A DNA stretch of 64,000 bases. It comes from Torymus aiolomorphi. Taxonomy: Eukaryota > Arthropoda > Insecta > Hymenoptera > Torymidae. The translations under genes were made by a program, and so were the position numbers. Positions 36,069-49,200 of this stretch are shown here, in pieces. The notes beneath the pieces are model-generated. The model ran no database searches. It saw nothing but the letters and a program-made list of their open reading frames with translations, and was not told where the DNA came from. The DNA is taken from positions 172,819,978 through 172,883,977 of the forward strand of contig CM070876.1 of the NCBI GenBank assembly GCA_036365515.1, written 5' to 3'. How positions within the stretch are numbered: the stretch's first letter is position 1; each line of letters starts with the position of its first letter.

Positions 36069-36178
36069 CACAATGTAAATAAAAAGTGTAATTTACAGAA
36101 TTTTTATAAGGATTTTTAATAAAATGGTTAATGTTTTAAGTATACTTTTAATTTTTAATGATATTATTGTTATTTAGT
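36069..36178 (+). repeat. Direct repeat copy 2 (partner 34606-34702)
   Basis: Second copy of the duplication described at 34606. The 1.37 kb between the copies holds the 35428-35627 foldback. Confidence 0.7.
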
Positions 36179-36589
36179 ATTTCTTTTTTATCGCTATTGA
36201 TAGCAATGCAATTTTCAATTTTCTGTATTTTCTATTCCACTCTCATATAAGTATTAAAGATTCGCTTGTAAGTTTGTGAAGTTTTTATTTATAAAAGTGC
36301 TGAATGAAAATTTCAGAACTACCAGTATTATATAGAATTAAAAAGGGATCACAAATTAATTTTTAATAACATTAAACTATTTGCTATTTAAAAATGTAAT
36401 TGTAAACTTTCCCTAACAATAACTTGTTAAAATATCGAAAATCAATAAATAATACTTGCCTTCTCTCGCATAAAAAGTTTACCTACAAACACGCGCATCT
36501 CTCTCACCATTGTTTACATAAATATATATATACCTATACCTACCTAATTAAAATACGCGAACAGCAACCAGCCGACTACATACATCTAT

Positions 36590-36955
36590 ACACATGCAGT
36601 CAAAGCGCAGAGCGCTCCACAATGCCTGCACAAAGTGCAGTCTCTGCACTTCTCTCTCATCCGTGTCTCCCCTCCCCGCAACTCGCTGCGCGAGAGGGGG
36701 CGGGGGAGGCGGAGGGGCCGTGACGTCATGAATGAAAACGCGAAAGGTGTGTGCTCGTATACCGCGCCGCCGCCGCCGCCGCAGCAGCAGCACTCCATGA
36801 TAGCGCAGGGGTGAGACGACGCGCCGCGCCGTTTTCTTACAAGTGCCAAAACGCGAGAGGAGAAACTTTTTCCTGTAATACCTACCCGAGCCGTGCATTG
36901 ATCACCTGGGCGAGGCTGCGGGCCAGGTCGTCGTTCCTATATAAATTTCATGAAG
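36590..36955 (+). promoter_or_regulatory. Probable alpha-catenin promoter and non-coding first exon
   Basis: CpG-rich block directly upstream of alpha-catenin. It ends in a good donor (GAAG|GTGAGT at 36956). The first coding exon has an acceptor ending at 37893 just 26 nt before the ATG, so an untranslated exon joined over an intron of about 0.94 kb is expected, and this is the best candidate. Contents include a CCGCCGCCGCCG / GCAGCAGCAG run (36766-36790). The transcription start cannot be fixed by eye. Confidence 0.4.
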
Positions 36956-37919
36956 GTGAGTCTAGTATGTGTGTGTGTGTGTCGGGTGCACGGTGTTCGA
37001 TCCTGCGGAAAGAGAAAAAGAGAGAGAGAGGTATGGCTGACATTCCTGGGACATTCGCCTGCCTATCAGGGTTCACATTTCTCTATGTATTCCACAAGAG
37101 CGAGAGAGAAAGAGAGACGCGAGTGTTTTGCTCAGATGCTCAGATCGATCGTTTTATATGTACCGTTTTTCGCGAATGCGGGATGTGAAATCGATGGTTT
37201 GAGGGAGAGAGAGAAAGAGAACGGATGCGTAATCGGAGTATATAGGTACGGGATCGAATCACTCCTCGCGACGTGACTCACGCGCTGCGAGGCGTTACTT
37301 GCCTACTCCTCGCTTATCCGCGCTTTTATCGCGCTTTTATCGCGCTTTTCTCTCAGCTATATGATTGACTCGCTGCCGATAGCTCGGATAAGGCGAGGAA
37401 GTGAGGTGTTCGGAGTGTGAGAATGCTGTGGGGAATAAGTTTTTATGCTAATTGCCTTTTGTGAGTGCGAGTAGGTACCTACTTGCTTGAACAGTGTTGT
37501 CTGAGTCAGATGCATAATATTTCTTTATGCAAAAGTTTTTGGCTCTATCGTAAAAGTGCAGCTGGCTCTGTGAGAAGAAAAAATTTTTGCAGTGTTTCTA
37601 TTTTCAAATGTAGTTACTGATTGTAGTTGTATTTTGAAATCAATGTATTTACAAACTTTGATATCACTAACTTTTTTCCAATGTGAGTTCTATGTGCTTA
37701 TAAAATGTAGCTAAATAGTAAATCAGCCTGTATATTAATAATTTATTATTTTGGAGTAAAGTATTAACTTCTTGTTGATTTATTCCATATAAACTAATAA
37801 GTAAAACTGAATATTATAGATATATTTGCATCCTATTTCTAAGTTAAAAATAAGACTTTATAAACTTATAAAAATTATAATCATTGTTTCCAGCAATATA
37901 AAAAGTGACACGATTAAAA

Positions 37920-40900
37920 ATGTCGGACCACTTTGGGCCAATCACCCTGAAATGGGATCCCAAGAATTTAGAAATACGCACCATGTCGGTGGAGAAAACA
38001 CTAGAGCCACTTGTGCTTCAAGTGACAACGCTTGTGAACACAAAGGGCCCTAGCAAGAAGAAGAAGGGCAAATCAAAGCGAGCCAGTGCTCTAGTTGCAG
38101 CTGTTGAAAAAGCTACAGCAAACTTCATAGAAAAGGGAGAGCAGATCGCTTATGAGAACCCTGACATTACAGCTGAAATGTTAAGTGCAGTTGAAGAAGT
38201 GAGGAAAACTGGCTCTGCCATGAGTATTGCTGCCAGGTATATATTGATTTATTTGCTTATTAAAACTGTCTATCTATCATTGGAAACAATGAATCACCAA
38301 TTATATTCTCAAATGTCTTTTACAGAGAGTTCTCTGAAGATCCATGCTCTTCGTTGAAAAGAGGGAACATGGTTCGTGCAGCAAGAAATCTTCTCTCAGC
38401 TGTAACAAGACTGCTCATATTAGCAGATATGGTTGATGTTCATTTATTGTTGAAATCTCTCCATGTTGTTGAAGATGATTTAAAGAAACTGAAGAATGCA
38501 TCATCACAAGGTGAACTTTTGGAGAATATTAAGCAATTTGGTAGAAATGCATCAGAGTTGATGAATCAAGCAGCTAAGCGTCAACAAGAATTAAAAGACC
38601 CTCAACTGCGTGATGATTTAGCCGCTGCTCGAGCTGTCCTCAAAAAGCACTCCACTATGTTGTTGACTGCTTCAAAGGTCTACGTACGGCATCCTGAGCT
38701 AGCTGCTGCCAAAGCTAATCGGGATTATGTATTGAAACAGGTGAGTTTAATTCTCTATCACTTTATTTATACAATGAGTGTAAAAGTTACTCTTTGAATC
38801 TTTCATAAATGTACCAAATAAGGAAGAAAATATAATTGCTTTAAAAAAATAAATTAAAATAAAATTGAAGAGATTCATAGGGACTATAATAAAAAAAATA
38901 TGTTCTTTATTGTGCTAATGTGCATCATATAAACAATATAAACAGGTTTTCTATATTTTTAAATACTCAATCCATTCGTTTCAAAAGTAACTACCAAAAC
39001 CTTAATTTAAAAAACATAATATTTTACAATTCATTTTACAAATTCATTGCCAACCAGCAGTCTGACCTAAATTTGAAATTTACCAACTAATCAATAAACC
39101 TCGACTTGCAAGTTCACTAATCCCTAATCCATTATATAAGCCAACTAAAAATACCAGTACTAGCACAGAAACCTAAACATATATTCACCCACAGACACAT
39201 GACTAATGAATCCCTACGAATTGCAGGTGTGCGAGGCCGTGAACACGATAAACGACGTAGCCCAGGGCAAGACGCCAGGCGATAGTCAGCACCCGTACGA
39301 CGGCCCTGGCGAGTTGGCTGCCGCCCTTGATGACTTCGACGAGCGTATGGTCATGTCGCCGCTCGCGTACAACGAGGTGCGCACTCGGCCCAGCCTCGAG
39401 GAACGCCTCGAGAGCATCATCAGCGGCGCCGCTCTCATGGCCGACTCGTCATGCACGCGCGACGAGCGCCGCGAACGCATCGTAGCCGAGTGCAATGCCG
39501 TCAGGCAGGCCCTGCAGGATCTACTCAGCGAGTATATGAACAACGTGAGTATTGTTTTTGATTCCGGAGATATAAGGGACATGTAGCAATTGATTTTAAG
39601 ATTATTGATCTTTTAAATGTGGTATTTTCTCAAATGGTTTAAGGGTGTATATACTTAATGGGTTGAGAAAAAATGATGAATAATTTTAATTTGTAGAATT
39701 TTTAATGTAATTTTTTATGGGTGTATAAAGTTTCTGAGTTGTTATTGAATAATGTTTTACAATGTTTCAAAAAAATTGATTTTTCAAGAAAAACGAATAA
39801 GCAAAAATTCTAAATTCCACAAAAATTTCATTAAAGCTGATGAAAGTAATATTAAAATGAATACAATGTTATTACTCTAATAATTTATTCTTTACTGACA
39901 TTTTTCTTTATTTTTAATATTCTATTGGTGTTTGATATGAGGCAGTGAGTACTTTACTCAGTTGTATATACATAGATATCATAGAGTTTTAAATTTTTAA
40001 TAAGCACTTCTATTTTCTGATTCATTATTACTATATTATAGTACAAAGTTTATCAAAATATTAGATTTTAATGTTAAAAATTGTTCCTTGTTAAAGTGTT
40101 CTTGTTCAGAAATAAAGAGTATATATTTTTGAATTGTATGCTAAATATTTTTCTTGTCACTGCACACTAAATGAAACATAAAGTTTTCTGCACAATTCAC
40201 TTTATTTAAACAAAATTAATGCAATTTAAATAGAAATAGTGCACCCAAATTTGTCCTACAAATTACATAAAAAAATAATTTTACCAATATTGACATACTG
40301 TTTTATTGACTTTGTATGATTTATTTTTGTTCAATGAGAGCAGTTACAACTCGCTCGAGCTGGTAAAAGGGTAAATATTCAAGATGAACCTGTATGTTCC
40401 TTGTATTGCCAAAAAGTGTGATAAACCATACTTACTAAAATGTAGCTTTTGTTTATCATTCCATGCTGGTTATCACTAGTGTTGCCAGATTTTGTCTATT
40501 TGTAGCCCAATCCACATTAGTTTTAATTACTATCTATATTACTCATCTGGCATCACTGGCTTGCCTCCCAATATGGATAAAATATACAACCTCTTTTTTA
40601 CAATTTTCATTACATTATATTTACAATCCAAGATACAAGAGACAAGTATCTCATTTTAATCTCCTTGTCTGGACACAGAAGTATACTCAATCATTTACTT
40701 ATTTCAAGTGAATAATGTTATAAATATCATTTTTTAAGTTATTATTTCAATAATTTTACAAAGAAAATTGATTATCCAAATTTAGATTCTTTTTAAATAT
40801 GTGTCTAGACACTGCATACAATCCATGTTTGAGTTTGTCCTTATATTGTCTTGATTTATGTTGTTTTGCTAATAATAATTTTCTATTTTGAATCAATAAT

Positions 40901-43900
40901 ATTTATTATGGTTTTATATGTGTGTTTGTGAGATTGAGTGTGTGTTTTAACATGATAAATTACAATAATGCTTTTCTGGCTAAAACTTATCAAAGATAAT
41001 GAAATATCCATTTATGCTAATTGTTGAGTTCAATATATTCCTATTTAATTTCATCCGAATTTGCTTGTAGTGTAAGAATTAAATTAGTATTGCACCATTA
41101 TCATTGGATTTTACTCCAATTTACCATTAGACAACACTTTGTTTTCCTTCAAAGTTACATTATATTGTTAAATATTTATTGAAAAAATTGTCCTATATAC
41201 GTCAACCATTTTTGTACATACTTAGATATCTGTATATATAAATTTACCAAGCAAATTTCATAGGAAACATAACAAGTTGCAGCCAAAATCCCAGAGTGTT
41301 GAGTGTGCATCGACTTTGACTATCATTATTTTAACGACTTTCGAATTCCAATGTAGATGGGAGTTAAGGAACAATCGGAAGGACTGGAACGAGCCATCGA
41401 CCATATGTGTCGAAAGACTCGGGACTTGCGAAGGCAGTTGCGCAAAGCTGTGGTCGATCATGTCTCCGACAGTTTCCTGGAGACCAGTGTTCCACTGCTG
41501 GTCCTCATCGAAGCTGCTCGTAATGGCAGAGACAAGGAAGTTGAGGAATACGCTCTTGTTTTCACAGAGCACGCTAATAAATTGGTCGAGGTATGCATTT
41601 ATTCATACTTTCATTTCGTTAAAAAATTACGTCGATACCAATCAAGCATTCTCTTCAACCAGGTGGCCAACTTGGTATGCAGCATGTCAGGCAACGAGGA
41701 CGGTGTGAAGATGGTCCGCTACGCAGCGGCCCAGATCGAGAACCTCTGCCCACAGGTTATCAACGCGGCGCGCGTTCTGGCCGCCCGACCGCGCTCCAAG
41801 GTCGCTCTCGACAACATGGAGGTGTTCCGACAGGCCTGGGAGAACCAGGTACGTGTGCTCACCGAGGCCGTCGACGACATCACGACGATCGACGACTTCC
41901 TCGCCGTCTCTGAGAACCACATCCTCGAGGACGTCAACAAGTGCGTGCTTGCCTTGCAAGAGGGCGACGCCGATACTCTGGATCGAACTGCCGGAGCGAT
42001 CAGGGGTAGATCCGCCAGGGTCTGCAACGTTGTACAGGCCGAGATGGATAATTACGAGCCGTGCATTTACACCAAGAGGGTCCTCGAGGCCGTGAAAGTG
42101 CTGAGGGAACAGGTGATGCCTAAATTCGCCCAGAGAGTCGAGGTGGCCGTCGATGCTCTTGGAAGCACGCCGCCGAAGGATGTGGACGAGAATGACTTTA
42201 TTGATGCGTCCAGGCTGGTGTACGACGGCGTCAGAGAGATTAGACGCGCTGTGCTGATGAACAGGGTAAGTCAAATTAAAATAGTTCAGTGATTTAGTGT
42301 AAAATATAGAAAAGAAAATTAAAATGAATGATTTCGTTGTAGGCCGATGAGGACTTAGACCCAGAAGACGTCGAGCTGGACGAGCACTACACTCTGGAGA
42401 CACGCAGTAAGTCGAGTGCCCAGACCGGCGAGCACGGTGTCGACGAGTACCCGGAGATCAGCGGTATCACAACGGCCCGCGAAGCTATGCGCAAGATGAC
42501 CGAAGAAGACAAGCAGAAGATCTTGCAGCAGGTCGAGCACTTCAAGAGCGAGAAGCTCAAGTTCGACCGCGAGGTCGCCAAATGGGATGACGCCGGCAAC
42601 GACATAATCGTCCTCGCCAAGCACATGTGTATGATTATGATGGAGATGACGGACTTCACGCGTGGCCGTGGTCCTCTCAAGACTACCATGGACGTTATCA
42701 ACGCCGCCAAAAAGATCTCCGAGTACGGTACAAAGCTCGACAAACTCACAAGGCAAATCGCCGACCAATGCCCCGAGAGCTCGACGAAGAAGGATCTGCT
42801 TGCCTATCTGCAGAGAATCGCCCTCTACTGCCACCAGATGAACATCACGAGCAAAGTCAAGGCCGACGTGCAGAACATCAGTGGCGAGCTCATTGTCTCC
42901 GGCCTCGACAGCGCCACTTCGCTCATTCAGGCGGCGAAGAATCTCATGAACGCCGTCGTGCTCACGGTCAAGGCGTCCTACGTTGCCAGCACCAAGTATC
43001 CCAGACAATCCACTGTCACGGTGAGTCTTCGTTTTTTTCTCTTTGATTTTGGTTAGACTTATAAGAGAATTTCGTGATTGTGCTAGTTTGATCGTTTCTC
43101 GCAAAAAGTAGCTTTTTTTAAGCTAGTTTCAGATTGGAAAATAATGGTAAAGTTGCTTTCTCCTTGTAGATGTAAATATATTACTTTTGGCTTTGAAAAA
43201 GCTACTTTATGTGAAAGACCAATTTTCGAAACTAAAATTAACACTGTGCCACCAAGACTAAAAATATAACATTAAAATATAATCTAAGTAAATCGTTGTA
43301 CCCAGAAGTAGTACTTTTGATTTCATAATTTTTATTCTTCATACATATGTAAAATTTCAAAGTAACATTTACTTTAATTTTCTGATTTTGATTATTACTT
43401 ATCATCGAAGAAACGATACTTGTTGGCACACGTCGTTAAATGTTTCGAAACTAAACCTAAATTTGTCAAATCAAATTCAAGTAGCAAAACTATTGATGAG
43501 CTTAAGCTGAAGACGAATAAGATTTTGGGCTTACGATGTTTGTAGACCATTGAAGACAATGGGAGTGAGAAACAATGGCCGCGAGAGCCGCTCCTGCTCT
43601 ACTTACCCGTATCATACAACTTATCTATTACTTACTCAGTTTCACTGGTATAATTGAGCCTGCACCAAAGTGACATTTATTATTCAAGGGCTGGCGTAAA
43701 ATACGTATTTCGTACATACATCCAATCGCACAATCAATGTGAAAATGTACTCGTTGTTTTTTATTTGAACGTCATGTCGGCGTGACCGATATTGACCTCA
43801 GAGTCACAAACGACATTTACTTACCACTCGCTTCGCTAATGCTTCTTCACAAGTGTATTATAATCCAGGGTATCTTCGGATGTTGGCATAGTTACTAATG

Positions 43901-45240
43901 CTATTAGCGGTTGCTATTTGGAATGATCTATTTGCGAATGTTTCGTGAATAGAATTAGGATAATTAAAACGATCGAAATCACTTTTATAATGTGAACGTT
44001 AAGAAATGTAGTTTTAATAATTTTCTACCACTTTTGAATAGGTATTATACGTTTATAATTTTACATTTAAATTAACAATAGACTGAAATTTTCATTAAAA
44101 TTAAATTTACAAAATTGTGTTGAATTCACATCGCTGAAATTTAAGACTGAAACCAACGTTTCCAACATCTGAAATTCCTTTAATTTTAACTATAGTATCA
44201 AATATTTTTATTATTCATGTAAATAAATCCTTTTTTATACATTTATAGCACCTACTAGGGCAGCTAAGAAAGTTAAACTAACAGCTTTAATCTTAGAATA
44301 AATAACGTTATATACACGCACATGTTTTTTAAAATTTAATTCAGTGATTTGATAAATTCTGTATATTATGTGTTTTATCAAATCATTAATAAATTAATTC
44401 AAAGTGTATATAAAATTGGGCTAATAAATGCTTTATTTACTGCTTGCTAACTTTCCAATTGGATCATATAGTATGTAAGTATATTTCCAAAACATAATAC
44501 TATATAGATGTTGCATCAGAATTGTTTGTAAAGCTTAATTAATCACGAAAGTATGTACATTCAAATGTACAAAGCTTCTTAAGTTAATTTCATGCTCTTT
44601 ATTTTTTATATTTAATGATATTTTTTGCTCATTAACATATTTTATATTGCACGTGCTTGTTTTTATTTATTAAAAATAAATAAAAGATGTTATCGTGTAA
44701 TAACTAGTATGATTATTTTTTCCTGATATTTTTTCACACCACTTAGTTAAATTTTAAATAATACCCGTTTAAATTTTAGTTTACTTTTCAAATATTGTTA
44801 TTCATTCCTTTAGTAAATTTATAAATAATAGAACCTATGGTGAAAAAACGCAAATAACAACATTTTTAATTTTTCCATTTTATTAGTATTAAAATATGAA
44901 GAACTATAATGATATTAATTTTAAAAGTTCATAGGTTCAGTTATTTATTTTCCAATTCATAAAATATGTATGAAACCTGCTTTTCAAAACATATCCAATC
45001 GATTCCATCAACTACATATTCTAATACCCATTCAACGAAACATTTGTAATAACGGAAAATATTGTCTTGTTGCAGTCCCCGATTGTCGTGTGGAAGATGA
45101 AGGCGCCGGAAAAGAAGCCACTAGTGCGTCCAGAGCGACCCGAGGAGGTACGCGCCAAGGTGCGCAAGGGCTCCCAGAAGAAGGTCCAAAACCCGATTCA
45201 CGCGCTTTCCGAATTCCAGAGCCCCACCGAGAGCGTCTAA
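37920..45240 (+). CDS. alpha-Cat: alpha-catenin, complete, 7 coding exons
   Basis: Actin-binding adaptor of adherens junctions. It binds beta-catenin through its N-terminal vinculin-homology domain and F-actin through its C-terminal domain. Exons are 37920-38236, 38326-38740, 39227-39544, 41357-41590, 41663-42265, 42343-43020 and 45076-45240. All introns are GT-AG and frame is continuous, giving 909 residues, the usual length. Residues 1-105 open with MSDHFGPITLKWDP. The N-terminal helical domain runs to about 260, the central M region (RRQLRKAV, VSDSF, PLLVLIEAA) from about 270 to 630, and an acidic linker follows (ADEDLDPEDVELDE, about 630-645). The actin-binding domain (WDDAGNDIIVLAKHMCMIMM) occupies about 690-860, and the tail contains VVWKMKAPEKKPLV. 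The start ATG follows a splice acceptor ending at 37893, so the first exon is probably non-coding. Exons 1-2 use A/T-ending codons much more than exons 3-7. No frameshift or missing domain was seen. Confidence 0.97.
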
Positions 45241-48200
45241 GTCGCCGCTGACATCGACGTCGCGCGTCGATTCTCAGTTTCAGAAGTCGGGACAGGATAA
45301 GCCACACCGCGCGTGTAGTATTTTATGCCGTATGTTTTACGAACATACGAAACTGAGACAGTATTCGACTTTTTTATATTCTGGAATTTTTGATGCGTGG
45401 ATTGAGAGTGACGAAAACTGTTTGCGGTAACATCAATAGGACTGAAGATCCTTCTTAGCTCGCGATTGGAAAATGGTTTATAGAAAGCTTTTTTAATTAA
45501 ATAATTTGCGAATTTTTATAATAGAACTTAATTTCTTAATATAAATTAAGCGATTGATCTATAAGTCATTTTCCAAGTGTATCTCAATAAGATTCTTCAG
45601 TTTCGTGGGAAATGATTGATGCATTTACGTATTGATTGATTACTGCAAATAGCTTATTTCGATCGTTACACTTCTTTTTTTTTTTTTATTAAAAGTATTG
45701 TAAAAGTATTTCAATGGAGAAAAATGTTATAAAGAGAACGATGAATTTTAACATTTATTTGCTAAGTAAAAATAACGAGTAAGATCAATTCATTTTTCAT
45801 CGGCTTGAATCACAATAACAAAATTTTATTATATTATTGTGTTTGGAGGAATTATTTTATGTATTTACTCAAGCTTTGAACAAAGCGTATTATTAAAGAA
45901 AACCGTGAGTGGATCTATCCCGTCCCATGCTTGAAGAAAATACTATTACTCTCCGCATTTTTATCGGGTCTTTATACAATTTGAAGGTGGAGACAAGACT
46001 AGGTAAAAGAAAAGTCGACGAAGAAGGTACTTTTTACCTTTCCTTTTTGTATTTTACACAGAATTCGAGAGGATTTCTCGAGATTACCTCAGACAAAACT
46101 TATATTCGCTCGGACTACTTGACTCTTTCGAATCGAAGATGTTAAAAAACGGATTTTCTTGTCTTGGATAGTGTGTGAGAAACAGATGATTTGTTTTCAG
46201 CTGTTCACTAACTAGGAAATGGATTCCTGAAACAGAATTTTTCGACGTATGATTTTTTCAAGATGCCACCTTTTGAGAATTTATACGTTTACGATGTGCC
46301 ACGAGTAGTATTGCTATCAATTTGTCTATGAAGAATAACTACAAAACTTATAATAGTGCAGTTCTGTTAAAGTTGGAATGCGAGATACTCTGAAAGTGAA
46401 GTAAAATGTTGCCTACCAAAGAAAGAATTATATTTACGTTATCTATTGTGTAAATTTTAAACATATTTTATTACACAATGCATTAATTTATATTTTGACG
46501 GACAATAATTAGCAATACTGGATTTGCAATATAAGTTTTGAGTTCTTTTTTATCACTGATAAAGTACTGTCAAATACTTGGTATGGCATGATATAACTCA
46601 TAGATGTCAACTATTATATCCGCTCTCTTGTAAAAATCTTAACGATCGAAAAAATTAAACGTTTAAAAAAAAGTTTTAAAATTCAAAGGAGCATTAGATT
46701 CATACTCTACGTATTTGTATTTGAAATACTTTGAGTGTAGAATATTCAAGTACATTCATTCTAAACAATTCATGAACACGTAAGTCACATAAACTTTACT
46801 AAAGTATTACAAATACGGTGTCATTGGTATTAATAATGTTTTCTACTAATAAATTCGTTTTTTACGAGCGGCTCATTCGAATGAAATAGATATGAAACTA
46901 AAAGTCTGCTGCGATAAGAATATCATGTACACGTCGAAAGGAAAAAAAATGGGAGAGAAAGAAATGGGGCAGTATTGGATTTTTTTGTACAAGAGACTGC
47001 CAATCACAAGAGTATTGATTACTAAGCTGATTGTATATAAGTGAATGTATCCTTTATATTTATGGCTGAAGATTTTTTTATATCATTATACTACAAGATG
47101 TGGACGGAGCCTTATTTTGTTATCGTTAACTAAGAAAGAAACATAGAAAAATGGAAAATTTTAAGTTTGATTTTTTTTTCAAAAACTTTAATGAATTCGT
47201 TTTAAACATAAAAATAAAATTATTTTTCGTTTATTTATCTGATCATTTACTTTTTTATTTAATGTCATTATTTCTAAGAAATCAACTAGTATTTGTGTTT
47301 TTACTTTTCTATGTTTTTCAAGGATATCAAGATAAGGCTCTTTAGAGTGAAGCAATACAAAGATCATGTGGCAATGTATACTGTTTGCCTAAACTTAGGA
47401 ACTTCACTTGATTCTGAAACGAATCAGAAGTATAGTAGGATTTATAAGTATTTTATGCTAATGTAATACAATATAATTTTATTTCTTATACCTAATATAA
47501 CTCTAGAATTCTTTCATATAATTGTAATCTTTTTCTTTCCTTAATTATACTATATATTAAGATATTTATAAACAAAATTTACAATAAAATTTTTATTTAC
47601 CCTAAAGTAATATAAAAGAATGTTATTTAAATTGTTATCCTGGATATACTTTGTATTAATAAGTATACTTTTAATTGTGTATACACAATTTAAATGCATT
47701 ATCGATAATTTTATTATTTAGAATTAAAATTAATATATCTTGTTTGAGTTTTTACATTGCATAGAAATTATCGTTATCATTCTAATTCGAAAGAATAAAA
47801 ACGTTATCAATATATGTCAATAAAAATGAACACAGGTAAATGATAAAAGATACAGCCAATTCGAATTTATAGTTATTCTTTGTTAAAATATTTAAAGAAA
47901 TTTGTTTTTATTTATTTGTAATCATAAAATTTAATATAAAAATATTCGAAGCAATTTTTACTTAGCTATAAATTTTAAAAGGATATCATTTAATTAGTTA
48001 TAAGTATTTCTACACAATTTTATATATTAAAATACTTATGAATGCTATTGTATACTATACAAAATTAATAATTAAGATTAAGTTTATATGTGTCGACGTA
48101 TTGAAATCAGTTTTTACGACTAATCAGTAATGAACAACTAACAAAGAAACATACCTGACGACGCAATCTGTAGGATTTACAAGATTTTATAAACAAACTT

Positions 48201-49200
48201 TACAATAAAGACATTGCATATATACGATAAATTAATAAAATATAATCAATGTAACATTTCCTTATTCAAAATTTCATTTTGACTCCATCAGAAATAGAAC
48301 TTCAATATTACGTACGTCTCGCGTATTACCAAAAATCATTAGTAATAATACTTTGTGTAATAATCATGAAAAGCATTTCTGTTTTTAACCATAATCTAGC
48401 TTAATTGTACTGCTGATGCGCCGTTAGAATAACGAATTAGTTTAACTGTATTATAGATGAAAATGTGATTAAATGTTACACGCAGTTTAAATGTAAAATA
48501 AAATAAAAATGAATTTTCACACTTGTAAAAGAATTGACTGTGACTTCAATGATTTAAGATGATACTTATTTACAGTATTCGAGGATTCGGTTTCTATTTT
48601 TTTAAGTCGAAATTTATAATTTCGAAGCCGTTTAATTAAGCAAATTTATTTTTACAGGGCGCATTAATAAGTAAGTTTCTTGATGTACCGTTAAGAAATA
48701 TTATTCTTGTATGAGACTTTTTGTGAGATATGGTTGTTTTTGCAATTGAAAAGGGTCATCGCTTTTTCGAATTGTGCTTCTATCTATGCGTGGATTCTGC
48801 GGCTTGAATTAAGCATCCATTACTCACATGGACTTATACATTATGTATAGATGCAAAAGGAGACGAGAATTCTCATCGGGGAATTGTGAAAAGCCTTTAA
48901 GGGCAATGCAAAATTTTGAATTCGTAACATGTAAAATCTGCTGTATACTGCATGCATTAACGTTGGAAACAAAAAATAAACTTTTACACAGAAAGAAAAG
49001 TGTTATTTATTCAGTGTAGGTATACTTTTCTATAACCATATCTTTTATTTAAATTTATTTTACCTTTTAAATGCTATTTGATTTATGCTTCAACTGATAA
49101 TTTATAAAATAGAAAAGAAGGGTTGTTGAAATAAGTTTAAAATCAGATTGTTTTGGTGTTTTACATACATAATGTTTTTATTTTTTTTTTTTGTTCTTTA
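45241..49200. other. alpha-catenin 3' flank and intergenic DNA
   Basis: AT-rich with several AATAAA-type signals (near 46849, 47583, 47795). The first part is presumably the alpha-catenin 3' UTR, but its end cannot be fixed. Short frames (45909-46145, 47151-47345) look accidental. Confidence 0.5.

Larger units (their letters stand above)
34359..36589. other. REXO2 3' flank with repeats
   Basis: AT-rich, with AATAAA at 34613-34618 and 34651 as possible polyadenylation signals for REXO2. It contains a poly(A) run (34507-34535), a pair of about 100-bp direct repeats, and a 200-bp inverted repeat, each listed separately. Confidence 0.55.

Noticed and set aside
40360..40382. Possible micro-exon in alpha-catenin intron 3
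   Set aside because: AG/GT borders exist, but exons 3 and 4 join in phase 0 to give the expected continuous protein.
41687..42403. 238-residue minus frame
   Set aside because: Antisense shadow of alpha-catenin exon 5 and the start of exon 6, caused by high GC3.
42355..43104. 249-residue minus frame
   Set aside because: Antisense shadow of alpha-catenin exon 6.
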